64,000 nucleotides of DNA from Clostridia bacterium (GCA_004347685.1 SLTJ01000029.1:1-64000), one strand, 5' to 3'; positions 34,720-43,230 are shown, counted from the first letter of the stretch. The notes: generated by a model from the sequence alone, not told the origin. Made by a program: numbers and translations.

Positions 34720-36183
34720 CTAGATCCCTCCTAAACGGCCATAAAGAGTCGGCTTGGTATTTCTCTCTGCCATCCGGTTGGCGTTAAGGATGTCCCGAGC
34801 GAAGCGAGCCGCGCCGGTAAAGCCTGCACGCCGGCCAGGAGAGTTTCTATTCTTGTTGATATGGGTAGCGCTTATGACCCGCGGCACGTTAGAGGGATCG
34901 AAATACGGTTTGTTCCAGTCATCTCTGTCCACGGTGGCCCTGGGAAATACATCCCCCATATAGACGCCGATATCCTCTGGTTTCAGATCGAGCTCCTTCA
35001 TGACCTTCCAGCCGGTAAAACGCCGGTGAAAGGCATAAGTTGACCAGACTACCTCTGGATCAAACCCATACTCCAGGGCGAACATGGCATGATGAACCTT
35101 GCCCTTGATCTCAATGGGAGGAACATTGTAAATGATAGGCCGCATGCCCAGGTCGGCACACAGCCGGGCCCAGGCAATGGTCCGTCCTGCCGAGGACATG
35201 GGGTCAGCTCCATCAATGAGGGCGATCTTGCCGCTAACAGCCTTCTTGGCTTCTTCCCAGATATCCTTGATCTGTTCGTACTCCTCGGCTATCAACCCTT
35301 CAACTTTTTCTTCAATACCAAAATGCTCACCAACCTCCCGTAGCCAGTGGGAGATGGCGCTGACACCCAGGGGATTGAAGCCTTTTCCGTGAGGAATTTC
35401 CCACCGGTCCAGCATCTCTGTGGCCTGAGGATAGCCCCACTGTGGACATACTATGGTGTTAAACTCCGCCTCTGGCGCCCGCTTAAAATCATCTACCGTG
35501 GCACCTTGCACCAGAACCGAATTTACGGTAATACCCACCTTGTTCAATAGGCGCTCGAGTTCGTTGCTGTCGTCAGGGAACTTGCCCTGGTGGTGGATTT
35601 CCTTGGTTATACCGAGGATGTTTACCGAGTTGGGGATCTTGCGCTGGGGCGGCTCAAACAGCTCGGCCAGGGTCCGGGAGATATACATGTTGATCAACCC
35701 GGCCGCATAGTGGATGAAGCCAGGGGCCTCGCACACCAGAATGCGCTCCGCCCCCAACTGGGGCTCCATATCTTCGGCTACATCCTTAACCGGCTCCTTG
35801 GTAACCGCAGCACAGCAGGTAATAAGGATAAAGATAACCCGCGGTTTATAGATCTTGTCTACCTGGAGAATCGCTTCACGTAACTTCTCCTCGGCACCGA
35901 GGATTGTATCGCGCGCCCGCATATCTGTGGTAGGCGTATACACAAAAGGCGCGCCGTGGTACTGGCTTACATAGGTACACAAAAACTGGCGGTAGTTGCC
36001 TGAACACCCCTGCGGGCCGTGAATGAGGACCACACAATCGCGCAAGCCAAGGTGGTAATGGGATATCTTGGCAGGACACCAGTGGGAATAGTAACCTGGG
36101 AACATTTTCTCCCGTTCTTCGCTTTTTGGATCGGGTGTGATGAAATAGACTTCGCTAAGCCGCTTGAGTTCAATTTCGGCCAT
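34720..36183 (-). CDS. nitrogenase component 1-like protein, NifD-like subunit
   Basis: This protein (487 residues from ATG 36183, site GGGAGAAAG) has the NifD layout: C36 (SHWCPAK), C60 (HGPQGCSGNYR) and C123/C124 (ITCCAAVTKEPV) at P-cluster spacing, GAEEKLREAI as the superfamily block, C246 in NTIVCPQWGY where NifD has the cofactor ligand Cys275, and H441 before GFTGAARFARDI where NifD has His442 before GFAIFARDM. Both active-site ligands thus seem kept, unlike in BchN/ChlN. The stretch with Gln191/His195 in NifD is instead hydrophobic (HYAAGLIN), which argues against N2 as substrate. It would take electrons from a NifH-like protein encoded elsewhere. Confidence 0.85.
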   Translation of the reverse strand: MAEIELKRLSEVYFITPDPKSEEREKMFPGYYSHWCPAKISHYHLGLRDCVVLIHGPQGCSGNYRQFLCTYVSQYHGAPFVYTPTTDMRARDTILGAEEKLREAILQVDKIYKPRVIFILITCCAAVTKEPVKDVAEDMEPQLGAERILVCEAPGFIHYAAGLINMYISRTLAELFEPPQRKIPNSVNILGITKEIHHQGKFPDDSNELERLLNKVGITVNSVLVQGATVDDFKRAPEAEFNTIVCPQWGYPQATEMLDRWEIPHGKGFNPLGVSAISHWLREVGEHFGIEEKVEGLIAEEYEQIKDIWEEAKKAVSGKIALIDGADPMSSAGRTIAWARLCADLGMRPIIYNVPPIEIKGKVHHAMFALEYGFDPEVVWSTYAFHRRFTGWKVMKELDLKPEDIGVYMGDVFPRATVDRDDWNKPYFDPSNVPRVISATHINKNRNSPGRRAGFTGAARFARDILNANRMAERNTKPTLYGRLGGI

Positions 36184-36312
36184 GTTTCTTTCTCCCTTCC
36201 AAGCGTTCTCCTTCATTACGCTTTCCAGGAGCCCCCTTTCCCCGCCCTCCTGTACAGCTCGCGAGGCAAGGGGTAATCCTCATGGAATGCTATATGAAGT
36301 TGTTAAGGCTTT

Positions 36313-37170
36313 CTACTTACCGTACTTGTAGACTCCTTCCCCTGTCTTCGCCCCCAGCTTCCCGGCCCGGACCAGGTTAACTAGCAGCGGGCAGGGCCTG
36401 TACTTGGAATCAGCGAATTCCCGGTTCAGGGTGCGGATGGCCGCCAGGGTAGTATCCAGACCCATAAAATCAGCCAATTGCAACGGCCCCATGGGGAAAT
36501 TGGTGCCCAGCTTCATGGCCGTGTCAATATCCTCAGCCGTTGCCACCCCTTCCATCAGGGCATAGAAGGCTTCGTTGATCATGGGGGCCAGAATACGCGT
36601 CACAATGAACCCGGGAAATTCGTTTAACGTTACTGGGGTCTTGCCCATGGCCTTGGCCAGGTCTACAGTAATCGCAACCGTTTCGTCAGAGGTATTCGGA
36701 CTTTTGATAACCTCAACCAGTTTCATGACCTGGGCCGGATTGAAGAAGTGCATCCCCACGACCTTGTCAGGTCGCTTGGTGGCCGCTGACATCTCGGCAA
36801 TGCTCAGGGCTGTGGTATTGGAGGCCAGTACGGTTTCCGGCTCGCATAGTTGGTCCAGCCTGGCAAAGAGATCCAGCTTGACTTCCATCTTTTCCGGGGC
36901 TGCTTCAATGACAAAATCAGCACCGCCGGCGGCCTGGGCGAGATCAGAACGCGGAGTAATCCGGGACACCACGGCGTCCCGCTCCTCGGCCGACATCTTG
37001 CCCTTCTCGACCTGGCCGTTAAGCTGCTTGGCTATTCGATCCACGCCTTTCTTCGCGAATTCGTCGCTGACGTCGTACAGGCTTACCTTTAGGCCGGCCA
37101 TGGCCGCTACCTGGGCAATACCGTGGCCCATGATACCCGCGCCACAGACGCATACTTGCTTAAGTGCCAT
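36313..37170 (-). CDS. 3-hydroxyacyl-CoA dehydrogenase, copy 1
   Basis: This NAD-dependent dehydrogenase of the 3-hydroxybutyryl-CoA type has 285 residues. It has a Rossmann GAGIMGHGIAQ at the start, the Ser/His/Glu/Asn catalytic set (SNTTALSI, HFFNPAQVMKLVE with the histidine and glutamate, and NEFPGFIVTRILAPM) and the C-terminal dimer domain. ATG 37170 follows GGGAGG. The nitrogenase-like genes begin 129 bases downstream. Confidence 0.92.
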   Translation of the reverse strand: MALKQVCVCGAGIMGHGIAQVAAMAGLKVSLYDVSDEFAKKGVDRIAKQLNGQVEKGKMSAEERDAVVSRITPRSDLAQAAGGADFVIEAAPEKMEVKLDLFARLDQLCEPETVLASNTTALSIAEMSAATKRPDKVVGMHFFNPAQVMKLVEVIKSPNTSDETVAITVDLAKAMGKTPVTLNEFPGFIVTRILAPMINEAFYALMEGVATAEDIDTAMKLGTNFPMGPLQLADFMGLDTTLAAIRTLNREFADSKYRPCPLLVNLVRAGKLGAKTGEGVYKYGK

Positions 37171-37284
37171 ACCCACCAAACCTCCCTTCGTTATTTCATC
37201 TACGGGACCGTCTGCGGCCCCCTCTGTTGAGATAAATCACCTCCCCTTTCTTACGGCCAAACTGATAATGGTAAACGGAGGTCT

Positions 37285-38139
37285 TTAGAAGGCCTCACGC
37301 AGTACCCCCAGGGTATCCACCTCGGTCCGCAGCGCAGTTATCTCCACTACCGTAGGCGGCTTAGTGCCCGGTACCTCGTCGGGCACGATCAGATCAAAGG
37401 CGGTATTGTCTAGCACCTCTTCCACGGTGTGCCCGGGATGAACCGACTTCAACCGCATGTGCTTTGACGTCTCTTCAAAGTCCATCACGCATATCGGGGT
37501 AAAAACCAGGGTTGGCCCGTTGTTCTGAAAACCAAAATCCTTTTTCTCACCGTACTTGTTCTTGTATCCCATGGAACTGATGAAGTCTACCTCATCCACA
37601 AAGGTCCTGCGGTCATGCTTGCGAACAAAGTAATAAATCCGCTTCATGTTGTCATTAAAATTGAGGATCCCCATCAGGCCGGGTCCCTTTAGTTTGGGAT
37701 TCTTCCAGTCCTTACCAATTAAGGTATTATTTATATTACCGTACTTATCTATTTGCATCCCGCCAACGAAAAAGACGTTGGCCAGCTTTCTCGGCCCCGG
37801 ATTATATAGCTGGCAGTCATGATCGTACATCATGCCATCGGCAATATCGAAGAAACGGTACTCCCAGGGGAGAAAAGTTGGTGTAGACTTGGGTAGTTTT
37901 CTCTCCGCAATGTTCATGTAGTATCCACCGGTAATATATGTCAGGTCAGAAGCATGCAGTTTGACCGCCAGCAACACGCCATTGTATATTACGTCAGAGT
38001 ACACGCCTCCGCCAGCCGCTCCATCATCCGGACGTATTTGTCTCGATACCAGCACCGCGAGAAACTCGTTGGTACTGTATTCCCCAGTGTATTCCTCTTC
38101 CTTGGAGAGGTCACGATAGCAATCATCAAAGTATTTCAC
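37285..38139 (-). CDS. class I CoA-transferase-like subunit B (IpdB-like)
   Basis: This is the smaller subunit of a two-part class I CoA-transferase fold enzyme, with 284 residues. The conserved glutamate loop that carries CoA in true transferases (E-S-G type) reads YITGGYYM here, so the nucleophile seems absent. The C-terminal half (RTFVDEVDFISSMGY, SVHPGHTVEEV) recalls IpdB of mycobacterial steroid degradation, whose complex hydrolyses a ring instead of moving CoA. It follows subunit A by 11 bases. Ring-opening hydrolase is my favoured reading; an ordinary CoA-transferase is the alternative. Confidence 0.8.
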   Translation of the reverse strand: MKYFDDCYRDLSKEEEYTGEYSTNEFLAVLVSRQIRPDDGAAGGGVYSDVIYNGVLLAVKLHASDLTYITGGYYMNIAERKLPKSTPTFLPWEYRFFDIADGMMYDHDCQLYNPGPRKLANVFFVGGMQIDKYGNINNTLIGKDWKNPKLKGPGLMGILNFNDNMKRIYYFVRKHDRRTFVDEVDFISSMGYKNKYGEKKDFGFQNNGPTLVFTPICVMDFEETSKHMRLKSVHPGHTVEEVLDNTAFDLIVPDEVPGTKPPTVVEITALRTEVDTLGVLREAF

Positions 38140-38150
38140 GGCTCCACCCC

Positions 38151-39062
38151 CTATAGCATACTCTGGCGCAGTTCAAGCAGCCGCCTCATTCCACCAATGG
38201 CTTCCAGATACTCGTTATGATCCTTCGGACCGTATACATAGCGATCCATATAGCGCTTGAAGGCGTCAGCGTCCTCACCGGTACGCGCAGCTTCCGCTGC
38301 CGCTATATACTCCCTCACGTGATACCGGTCATGCATATAATACCCCTGTCCCTCCTCAGGATGGGCTCCATAAGGGATTTCAACCACGTAATCGGCCGCA
38401 ACCAAGCCAGCCAGGGTAACGATCCGCGGTTCACGGTTTATGTACTTATTAGGAATGAGTTCATCGCAGCAGGAAATTATGTGACGACGGGTAGCCCGGG
38501 CAATGATCCTCTCGGAGAAGACGCTGGCCTTGTGTATGACGTTACCGTACGGGTCGGCCTGTGCCGCGTAGATAAAAGAAACATCAATCGGGATAGGCGG
38601 TACGGCAATCCACCGCTGCCCGTTTACTTCTATTTCCCTTAAATCGGGATTGTACTTCGGAAGGTCGGTACCCACCCCCTGCTTGGTAAGCAAGTAAGGC
38701 ATGTTCCATCCGGCTGCCTTCATGGCACAGTGCCAGTGCTGAAAATCACATTCCCAAAAAAACAAGTCCTCTCCTTGCTCCATGGCCCGACGGAAGTTAG
38801 GAGCTATTGGGGCATAGTGCTGCAGCCCCATGTAGGTCGTCACCAGCTTCTTCACGCATCCGGCTCCGATCAACATGTCAACCCCGATCCCGCCGCCGAG
38901 GGTAACAACGGTGAGGTCCTTAACTCCGCGCTTTATCAGGGCCCTGATCAGGGCCATGGGTTCATTGAAAAGGATGAATCCGGATAAGCCCAGGGTATCG
39001 CCGTCCTTAACCAGCGATACGGCCTCCTCTGCGCTTATTACCCGCGAACTTCTTTCAGCCAC
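38151..39062 (-). CDS. class I CoA-transferase-like subunit A (IpdA-like)
   Basis: This is the larger subunit of the same heteromer, about 303 residues. It has the family start DGDTLGLSGFILFNEPMALI, LTVVTLGGGIGVDMLIGAG and DPYGNVIHKAS. The block around FFWECDF places an acidic residue where IpdA has its catalytic glutamate. GTG 39062 lies behind GAGAGGTG; a GTG nine bases earlier is within that site. In glutaconate-type transferases the A subunit has no nucleophile, so the function depends on subunit B. Confidence 0.82.
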   Translation of the reverse strand: MAERSSRVISAEEAVSLVKDGDTLGLSGFILFNEPMALIRALIKRGVKDLTVVTLGGGIGVDMLIGAGCVKKLVTTYMGLQHYAPIAPNFRRAMEQGEDLFFWECDFQHWHCAMKAAGWNMPYLLTKQGVGTDLPKYNPDLREIEVNGQRWIAVPPIPIDVSFIYAAQADPYGNVIHKASVFSERIIARATRRHIISCCDELIPNKYINREPRIVTLAGLVAADYVVEIPYGAHPEEGQGYYMHDRYHVREYIAAAEAARTGEDADAFKRYMDRYVYGPKDHNEYLEAIGGMRRLLELRQSML

Positions 39063-39088
39063 TATTTTCACCTCTCTTGTTCATTAGG

Positions 39089-39859
39089 CTAGCACTGGAC
39101 ACCCATAAAGAAACCACCATCAACACCAACGGCAGTACCGGTTATGTAGCTGGCGTCCGGAGAAGCGAGAAAGGCAATGACTTTACCCATTTCTGTTGGC
39201 TGGGCCGTTCTCCCCAGAGGTATCTGGGTAATGAACCCTTCCTTGATTTTATCAGGTATCTTGGCCGACATGGGGGTCTCAAAAAACCCGGGCATAATGG
39301 CATTGCAGGTAAAATCAGCGCCATCCTTAGCTGCGTAGCGGCCAAATTCCTTGGCTAGCGAGCGCGTCATACCAATTACCCCCATTTTGGAAGCGGAGTA
39401 ATTTACCTGCCCCACGTTACCAGCGGCGCCGCCCTTGGACGAAAAATTGATTACCCGTCCATACTTATTCTTGCGCATCTCCGGTAGGGCAGCCTGGGCA
39501 CAGAGGAAGGGACCTTTCAGGTTTACGTTGATTACGGCGTCCCATTCCTCCTCTGTCATCTTTTCAAAAAGGGCATCGCGATTGATTCCGGCGTTATTCA
39601 CCAAAATATCCAGGCGCCCAAATCTGGCCACCGTATCAGCCACCATTTTCTCAGCCTCAGCCTTATTGGAAACGTCGGCCTTGAGGCCAATAGCCTCCCC
39701 ACCAGCGTCGACTATGGCCCTAGCCACTTTCTCGGCATTCTCCAGCACCACATCCACTACTGCTACCTTGGCGCCTTCCCTGGCCAACTCCAGGCAGATA
39801 CCTTCGCCGATACCCTGCCCTCCACCTGTTACAATTGCTACCCTGTCCTGAAGTCTCAT
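39089..39859 (-). CDS. short-chain dehydrogenase/reductase (FabG-like)
   Basis: This NAD(P)-dependent SDR of 256 residues shows the TGGGQGIG cofactor loop, NNAGIN, the catalytic Ser (NFSSKGG) and Y-x-x-x-K as YSASK, then PGFFETPM. It would oxidise or reduce a hydroxyl group on a CoA-bound (perhaps cyclic) intermediate, as SDRs do in anaerobic ring degradation. ATG 39859 has GAGGAGGG upstream. Confidence 0.9.
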   Translation of the reverse strand: MRLQDRVAIVTGGGQGIGEGICLELAREGAKVAVVDVVLENAEKVARAIVDAGGEAIGLKADVSNKAEAEKMVADTVARFGRLDILVNNAGINRDALFEKMTEEEWDAVINVNLKGPFLCAQAALPEMRKNKYGRVINFSSKGGAAGNVGQVNYSASKMGVIGMTRSLAKEFGRYAAKDGADFTCNAIMPGFFETPMSAKIPDKIKEGFITQIPLGRTAQPTEMGKVIAFLASPDASYITGTAVGVDGGFFMGVQC

Positions 39860-39981
39860 CAAATAGCCCTCCTCACCAAGAAATTCATCCTCATTGGCAT
39901 TTGTCAGATCATGTAAGCCGAAAGCTATCCCGGAAGCCCGGCAACTCCCGGGACGGTCTGAATCAGTAACACGATGTCCGG

Positions 39982-40833
39982 CTAGTACTTGTAGAAGCCC
40001 AGACCGGTCTTGCGGCCCAGGTGCCCAGCCCGTACCATCTGCTTCAGAAGTGGCGCTGCCTTGAACTTCTCGCCAAACTCTTCCTCAAGGATGCCGAGCA
40101 CATAAACGACTACGTCTATCCCTACCAAGTCCATGAGGGCACAGGGCCCCTGCGGCATATTAGTACAATACACCATCCCGTCGTCAACATCCTTGGGGGA
40201 ATTGCCGTCCATTACTGTGTACGCAGCCTCGTTCAGATAAATATTCAACACGCGGCTGGTGATAAAACCAGCATAATCCTGAGCTACGGTAGGTACCTTG
40301 CCCAGGCTCTTCACGAATTCTTTAGCCGTCTCCAAAGTCTCCTCAGAAGTGCTGCGGCCGTGAACTAACTCAACACCCCGCATTACCGGGACGGGATTCA
40401 TGAAGTGGATACCAACCACCTTGTCAGGACGCCTGGTTGCGGCCCCAATGGCCGTAATCGGCAGTGAGGACGTGTTGCTGGCCATAATAGCTTCCGGCTT
40501 GCACTTTTGATCCAGTTGCCTAAAAATATCCACCTTTAGATCAAGCTTCTCGGGAACCGCCTCCACCACTAGGTCCGCATCCGCCACCACGTCAAATTCG
40601 GTGGTAGGGGTTATGCGCGCCAACACCTGCTCGGCCTCAACTGCCTGCATTTTGCCCTTCTCGACAAACTTGCTCAGGCTTTTCTTGATGGTGTCCATAC
40701 CACGGTTGACAAAACTATCCTCTACGTCCCTCATGGCTACCTGATACCCGGCCTGGGCCGTAACCTGTACAATACCGTTACCCATAGTACCGGCACCAAG
40801 GACCGCCACTTTCTTGATATTCTCTACGCCCAC
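39982..40833 (-). CDS. 3-hydroxyacyl-CoA dehydrogenase, copy 2
   Basis: This second 3-hydroxybutyryl-CoA-type dehydrogenase has 283 residues with GAGTMGNGIVQ at the N-terminus, the catalytic HFMNPVPVMRGVE and the C-terminal domain ending RKTGLGFYKY. It is clearly related to the copy at 36313 but not a recent duplicate. Two such enzymes plus an SDR in one operon suggest that more than one hydroxyacyl-CoA is oxidised. The start is GTG 40833. Confidence 0.92.
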   Translation of the reverse strand: MGVENIKKVAVLGAGTMGNGIVQVTAQAGYQVAMRDVEDSFVNRGMDTIKKSLSKFVEKGKMQAVEAEQVLARITPTTEFDVVADADLVVEAVPEKLDLKVDIFRQLDQKCKPEAIMASNTSSLPITAIGAATRRPDKVVGIHFMNPVPVMRGVELVHGRSTSEETLETAKEFVKSLGKVPTVAQDYAGFITSRVLNIYLNEAAYTVMDGNSPKDVDDGMVYCTNMPQGPCALMDLVGIDVVVYVLGILEEEFGEKFKAAPLLKQMVRAGHLGRKTGLGFYKY

Positions 40834-40869
40834 CTCGTTCGGTCTCCCTTCGTATGTATTGCGACTGCG

Positions 40870-41310
40870 TTAGAGCGCCATCTCAAGGTGGATGAGGTCG
40901 CCGCGGTTAAAGCCTATCTCATCCAGGAAAGTCAGAACTGCGGCGTGCCGCCAGCTACACAGGATAAAAACCCGCGTACACCCTCTGCCCCGCAGGACCT
41001 TAAACAGAGTCTCAACCATCATTCGGCCCACCCCTCTATTTTGCCAGCCGGGGTGAACCGCCATCATTTCGATCCAGCCGATTTCATCCGTAACTCCAAA
41101 CTCTCCACCCTTGAGGTGGCCGAGCATATAACCAACAAGTTTACCTTCGGATTCAACCCCTATGCACAGCTCGGGATCCGTGGTGTAGATGTCCAGCTTC
41201 TTGCGCCAGTACTCAGACTCGCTATCCTCTCCTAGAGCCCGGTGGATTTCCGTGATCTGCTGATAGTCACCTATGGTTACCTGACGTAACACGAGTTCCG
41301 CGTTACCCAT
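40870..41310 (-). CDS. GNAT family acetyltransferase
   Basis: This is an acetyl-CoA-dependent N-acetyltransferase of 146 residues. The pyrophosphate-binding motif A is seen as HPGWQNRGVGRMMVETL (about 88-104). Its substrate is unknown; it may modify a protein of the operon, as acyl-CoA ligases are often regulated by lysine acetylation, but nothing in the sequence shows this. It lies 24 bases after the thiolase and just before the dehydrogenase. Confidence 0.8.
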   Translation of the reverse strand: MGNAELVLRQVTIGDYQQITEIHRALGEDSESEYWRKKLDIYTTDPELCIGVESEGKLVGYMLGHLKGGEFGVTDEIGWIEMMAVHPGWQNRGVGRMMVETLFKVLRGRGCTRVFILCSWRHAAVLTFLDEIGFNRGDLIHLEMAL

Positions 41311-41334
41311 GGGTCCATCCCTTCCTCGAGCAAC

Positions 41335-42546
41335 TTACTCCTTCTCCCAGAGAGCAACGGTGCCCATGCCTGTTCCCTGGCAAAGGCCTACCAAGCCCGA
41401 CCTGGCATCCCGACGCTGCATCTCTCGTACCAGGATCATGGTCAGGTTGGCACCGGTAGCCCCAATTGGGTGCCCGATAGCAATAGAACTACCATTAACG
41501 TTGAAAATGTCCTTCGGCACCCCTATCTCTTTCATGAACACCAGCGGTATCGGGGCAAAGGGCTCGTGCAACTGGTACAGGTCAACATCGGAAGCCTTCA
41601 GCCCTTTCATCTCAAAGAGGCGCTTGGTGGCCGCCGTGGGCCCGTAGCCCATGATGTCCGGATCCACTCCGACTACGGTAGCTCCGGCAAATTTCGCCAG
41701 CGGTTTGATACCGAGCTCGTCAGCCTTCGCCCGCCGCATCAATACTACCACCCCGGCGCCGTCATTCAGCGGACAAGATGTACCGGCCGTGACCTTACCG
41801 CCTTCCTTAAAGGCCGGAGGCAGTTTACGCAATTTCTCTATTGATGTATCGGGACGGATGCACTCATCACGATCGAAGATCTGCGGCTGGTCGCCCTTGC
41901 GCTTGGGAGGGATCTCCAGAGGAATTATGTCCTCAAGAAATTTCCCTTCTTCGGTGGCCCTGGCTGCGCGTTGGTGCGTGGTGACCGCCCATTCCTCCAT
42001 TTCATCCCTGGTGATATTAAACATGTCAGCGAGGTTCTCGGCGGTCACGCCCATGCCGGTACCGGTAGGCGGGCAACTGAGGATCGGGGCATACATGCCG
42101 TCAAACAGTTCCTCGTTTAGCCATCTCCGGCCCCAGCGCAGGTTGTACAATTCGTAGGGCGCGTTGGTCATGCTCTCGGTCCCACCAGCAATGACCATAT
42201 CACACATGCCAGCAATGATCTCATGCGCCCCGGTAATGATGGCCTGCAGCCCGACCGCACAGGCCCGCTGCATGGTCATCCCCGGGACTTCCTTCCCCAG
42301 GCCGGCCTGCCAGGCCGCCAGCCGGCCCACATTGGGTTCCTCCTTGTTGCGGAAATACATCTGACCCATTACCACATCACCGATCTGACTCTTGACCTCT
42401 TCCAGACCGGCCCGTCGGACTACTTCTTTGATAACGTGGACCGCCAGATCAATGCCCAAAAAACCCTTCAGGGTAGCCCCATAATTACCTATAGCTGTCC
42501 GTGCAGTGGCTACCAATACAACATCGTCTTTTGTTTTTTCCCCCAC
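41335..42546 (-). CDS. acetyl-CoA C-acyltransferase (thiolase), copy 2
   Basis: This is a classical degradative thiolase of 403 residues. The nucleophile is in QRACAVGLQA (about C92), the base histidine in IAIGHPIGATG, and the C-terminal cysteine in LCQGTGMGTVALW. It releases acetyl-CoA at the end of a beta-oxidation round. It is the first gene after a strong promoter and inverted repeat (42577-42614) and so probably heads the transcript that includes the IpdAB-like and nitrogenase-like genes. Confidence 0.92.
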   Translation of the reverse strand: MGEKTKDDVVLVATARTAIGNYGATLKGFLGIDLAVHVIKEVVRRAGLEEVKSQIGDVVMGQMYFRNKEEPNVGRLAAWQAGLGKEVPGMTMQRACAVGLQAIITGAHEIIAGMCDMVIAGGTESMTNAPYELYNLRWGRRWLNEELFDGMYAPILSCPPTGTGMGVTAENLADMFNITRDEMEEWAVTTHQRAARATEEGKFLEDIIPLEIPPKRKGDQPQIFDRDECIRPDTSIEKLRKLPPAFKEGGKVTAGTSCPLNDGAGVVVLMRRAKADELGIKPLAKFAGATVVGVDPDIMGYGPTAATKRLFEMKGLKASDVDLYQLHEPFAPIPLVFMKEIGVPKDIFNVNGSSIAIGHPIGATGANLTMILVREMQRRDARSGLVGLCQGTGMGTVALWEKE

Positions 42547-42576
42547 TGACTGCTCTCCCCCAACAGTAAGTATTAG

Positions 42577-42598
42577 TTTGGGTTTATACTACCCCAAA
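42577..42598. promoter_or_regulatory. inverted repeat over the -10 box: operator candidate
   Basis: TTTGGG (42577-42582) and CCCAAA (42593-42598) are six-base perfect arms with ten bases between, and they enclose the -10 box of the promoter in front of the thiolase gene. A bound repressor would block the polymerase. PaaX (27513) and the Crp/Fnr proteins near 60-62 kb are candidates. Confidence 0.5.
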
Positions 42599-42614
42599 TC
42601 AGCCAATATGTCAA
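42586..42614 (-). promoter_or_regulatory. promoter of the main catabolic operon
   Basis: TTGACA (42609-42614), 17 bases, TAGTAT (42586-42591) on the minus strand, about 40 bases before the thiolase start. It is the best promoter seen upstream of the nitrogenase-like genes. Confidence 0.75.
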
Positions 42615-42644
42615 TCTTTTTTTGGTGCGACAAAAATTGATATG

Positions 42645-43214
42645 CTATTCTCGGTGAAGCATACTGTCCTCCGCAAACTGCTCTAGCGTTTTAATCTGCA
42701 ACAGCGGATACAGGGGAAACTTACGATATACCTCGATGGTCTGTTCGTGCAGACTATACGGATAAGATGTGCAGCAATCCTCAAGCCAGGTAACGCGATA
42801 ATCCAGACAGATGGCATCCATGGCCGTGACCAGCACGCAGGCCTGGGTAGAGATACCCCCTACGGCAACTTCCCGCACTCCTGCCTCGCGCAGGGTTATA
42901 TCAAGATCTGTCTGCATGAAGGCACTGAAGCGCCTTTTTTCCAGGACGATATCCCCCGGGGCTGGAGCAAGCTCCTCTATGACCTTCACCCCGTCAGTAC
43001 CTCTGAGGGCATGTGGTTGCATCTTCCCCTGGAAAAAGAAATCGTCAGGCATAAAACTATCGCAGGCGAATACGATCTTCATGCCGTGTTGGCGGCCGAA
43101 ACGCACCAACTCCTGCAACTTGGGAACGATCCTCCGCGCTTCATCTCCCATCCCGTGGGCACCGGTATAAACGTTATCACGAATCATGTCCACTATGATA
43201 ATGGCCTGAGTCAA
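42645..43214 (-). CDS. isochorismatase-like cysteine hydrolase
   Basis: This is a hydrolase of 189 residues in the nicotinamidase/isochorismatase superfamily. The triad is seen as Asp in IIIVDMIRD, Lys in VLEKRRFSAF and Cys in GISTQACVLVTAMDA. Such enzymes cleave amide or ether bonds in small cyclic acids. TTG 43214 is chosen because AAGGTGG lies five bases before it and this avoids an overlap with the thiolase gene upstream. The role in the pathway is open: it might supply the ring acid from an amide. Confidence 0.82.
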   Translation of the reverse strand: MTQAIIIVDMIRDNVYTGAHGMGDEARRIVPKLQELVRFGRQHGMKIVFACDSFMPDDFFFQGKMQPHALRGTDGVKVIEELAPAPGDIVLEKRRFSAFMQTDLDITLREAGVREVAVGGISTQACVLVTAMDAICLDYRVTWLEDCCTSYPYSLHEQTIEVYRKFPLYPLLQIKTLEQFAEDSMLHRE

Positions 43215-43230
43215 CAATTCCACCTTCCAT

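Noticed and set aside
33315-36183. Ordinary nitrogen fixation genes
   Set aside because: No nifH, nifB, nifE or nifN beside them, the neighbours are all CoA-ester enzymes, and the N2-site residues Gln191/His195 of NifD do not seem to be kept.
33315-36183. Chlorophyllide reductase or protochlorophyllide reductase subunits
   Set aside because: The host shows no phototrophy genes here, and the NifD-like subunit appears to keep the Cys/His cofactor ligands that BchN/ChlN lack.
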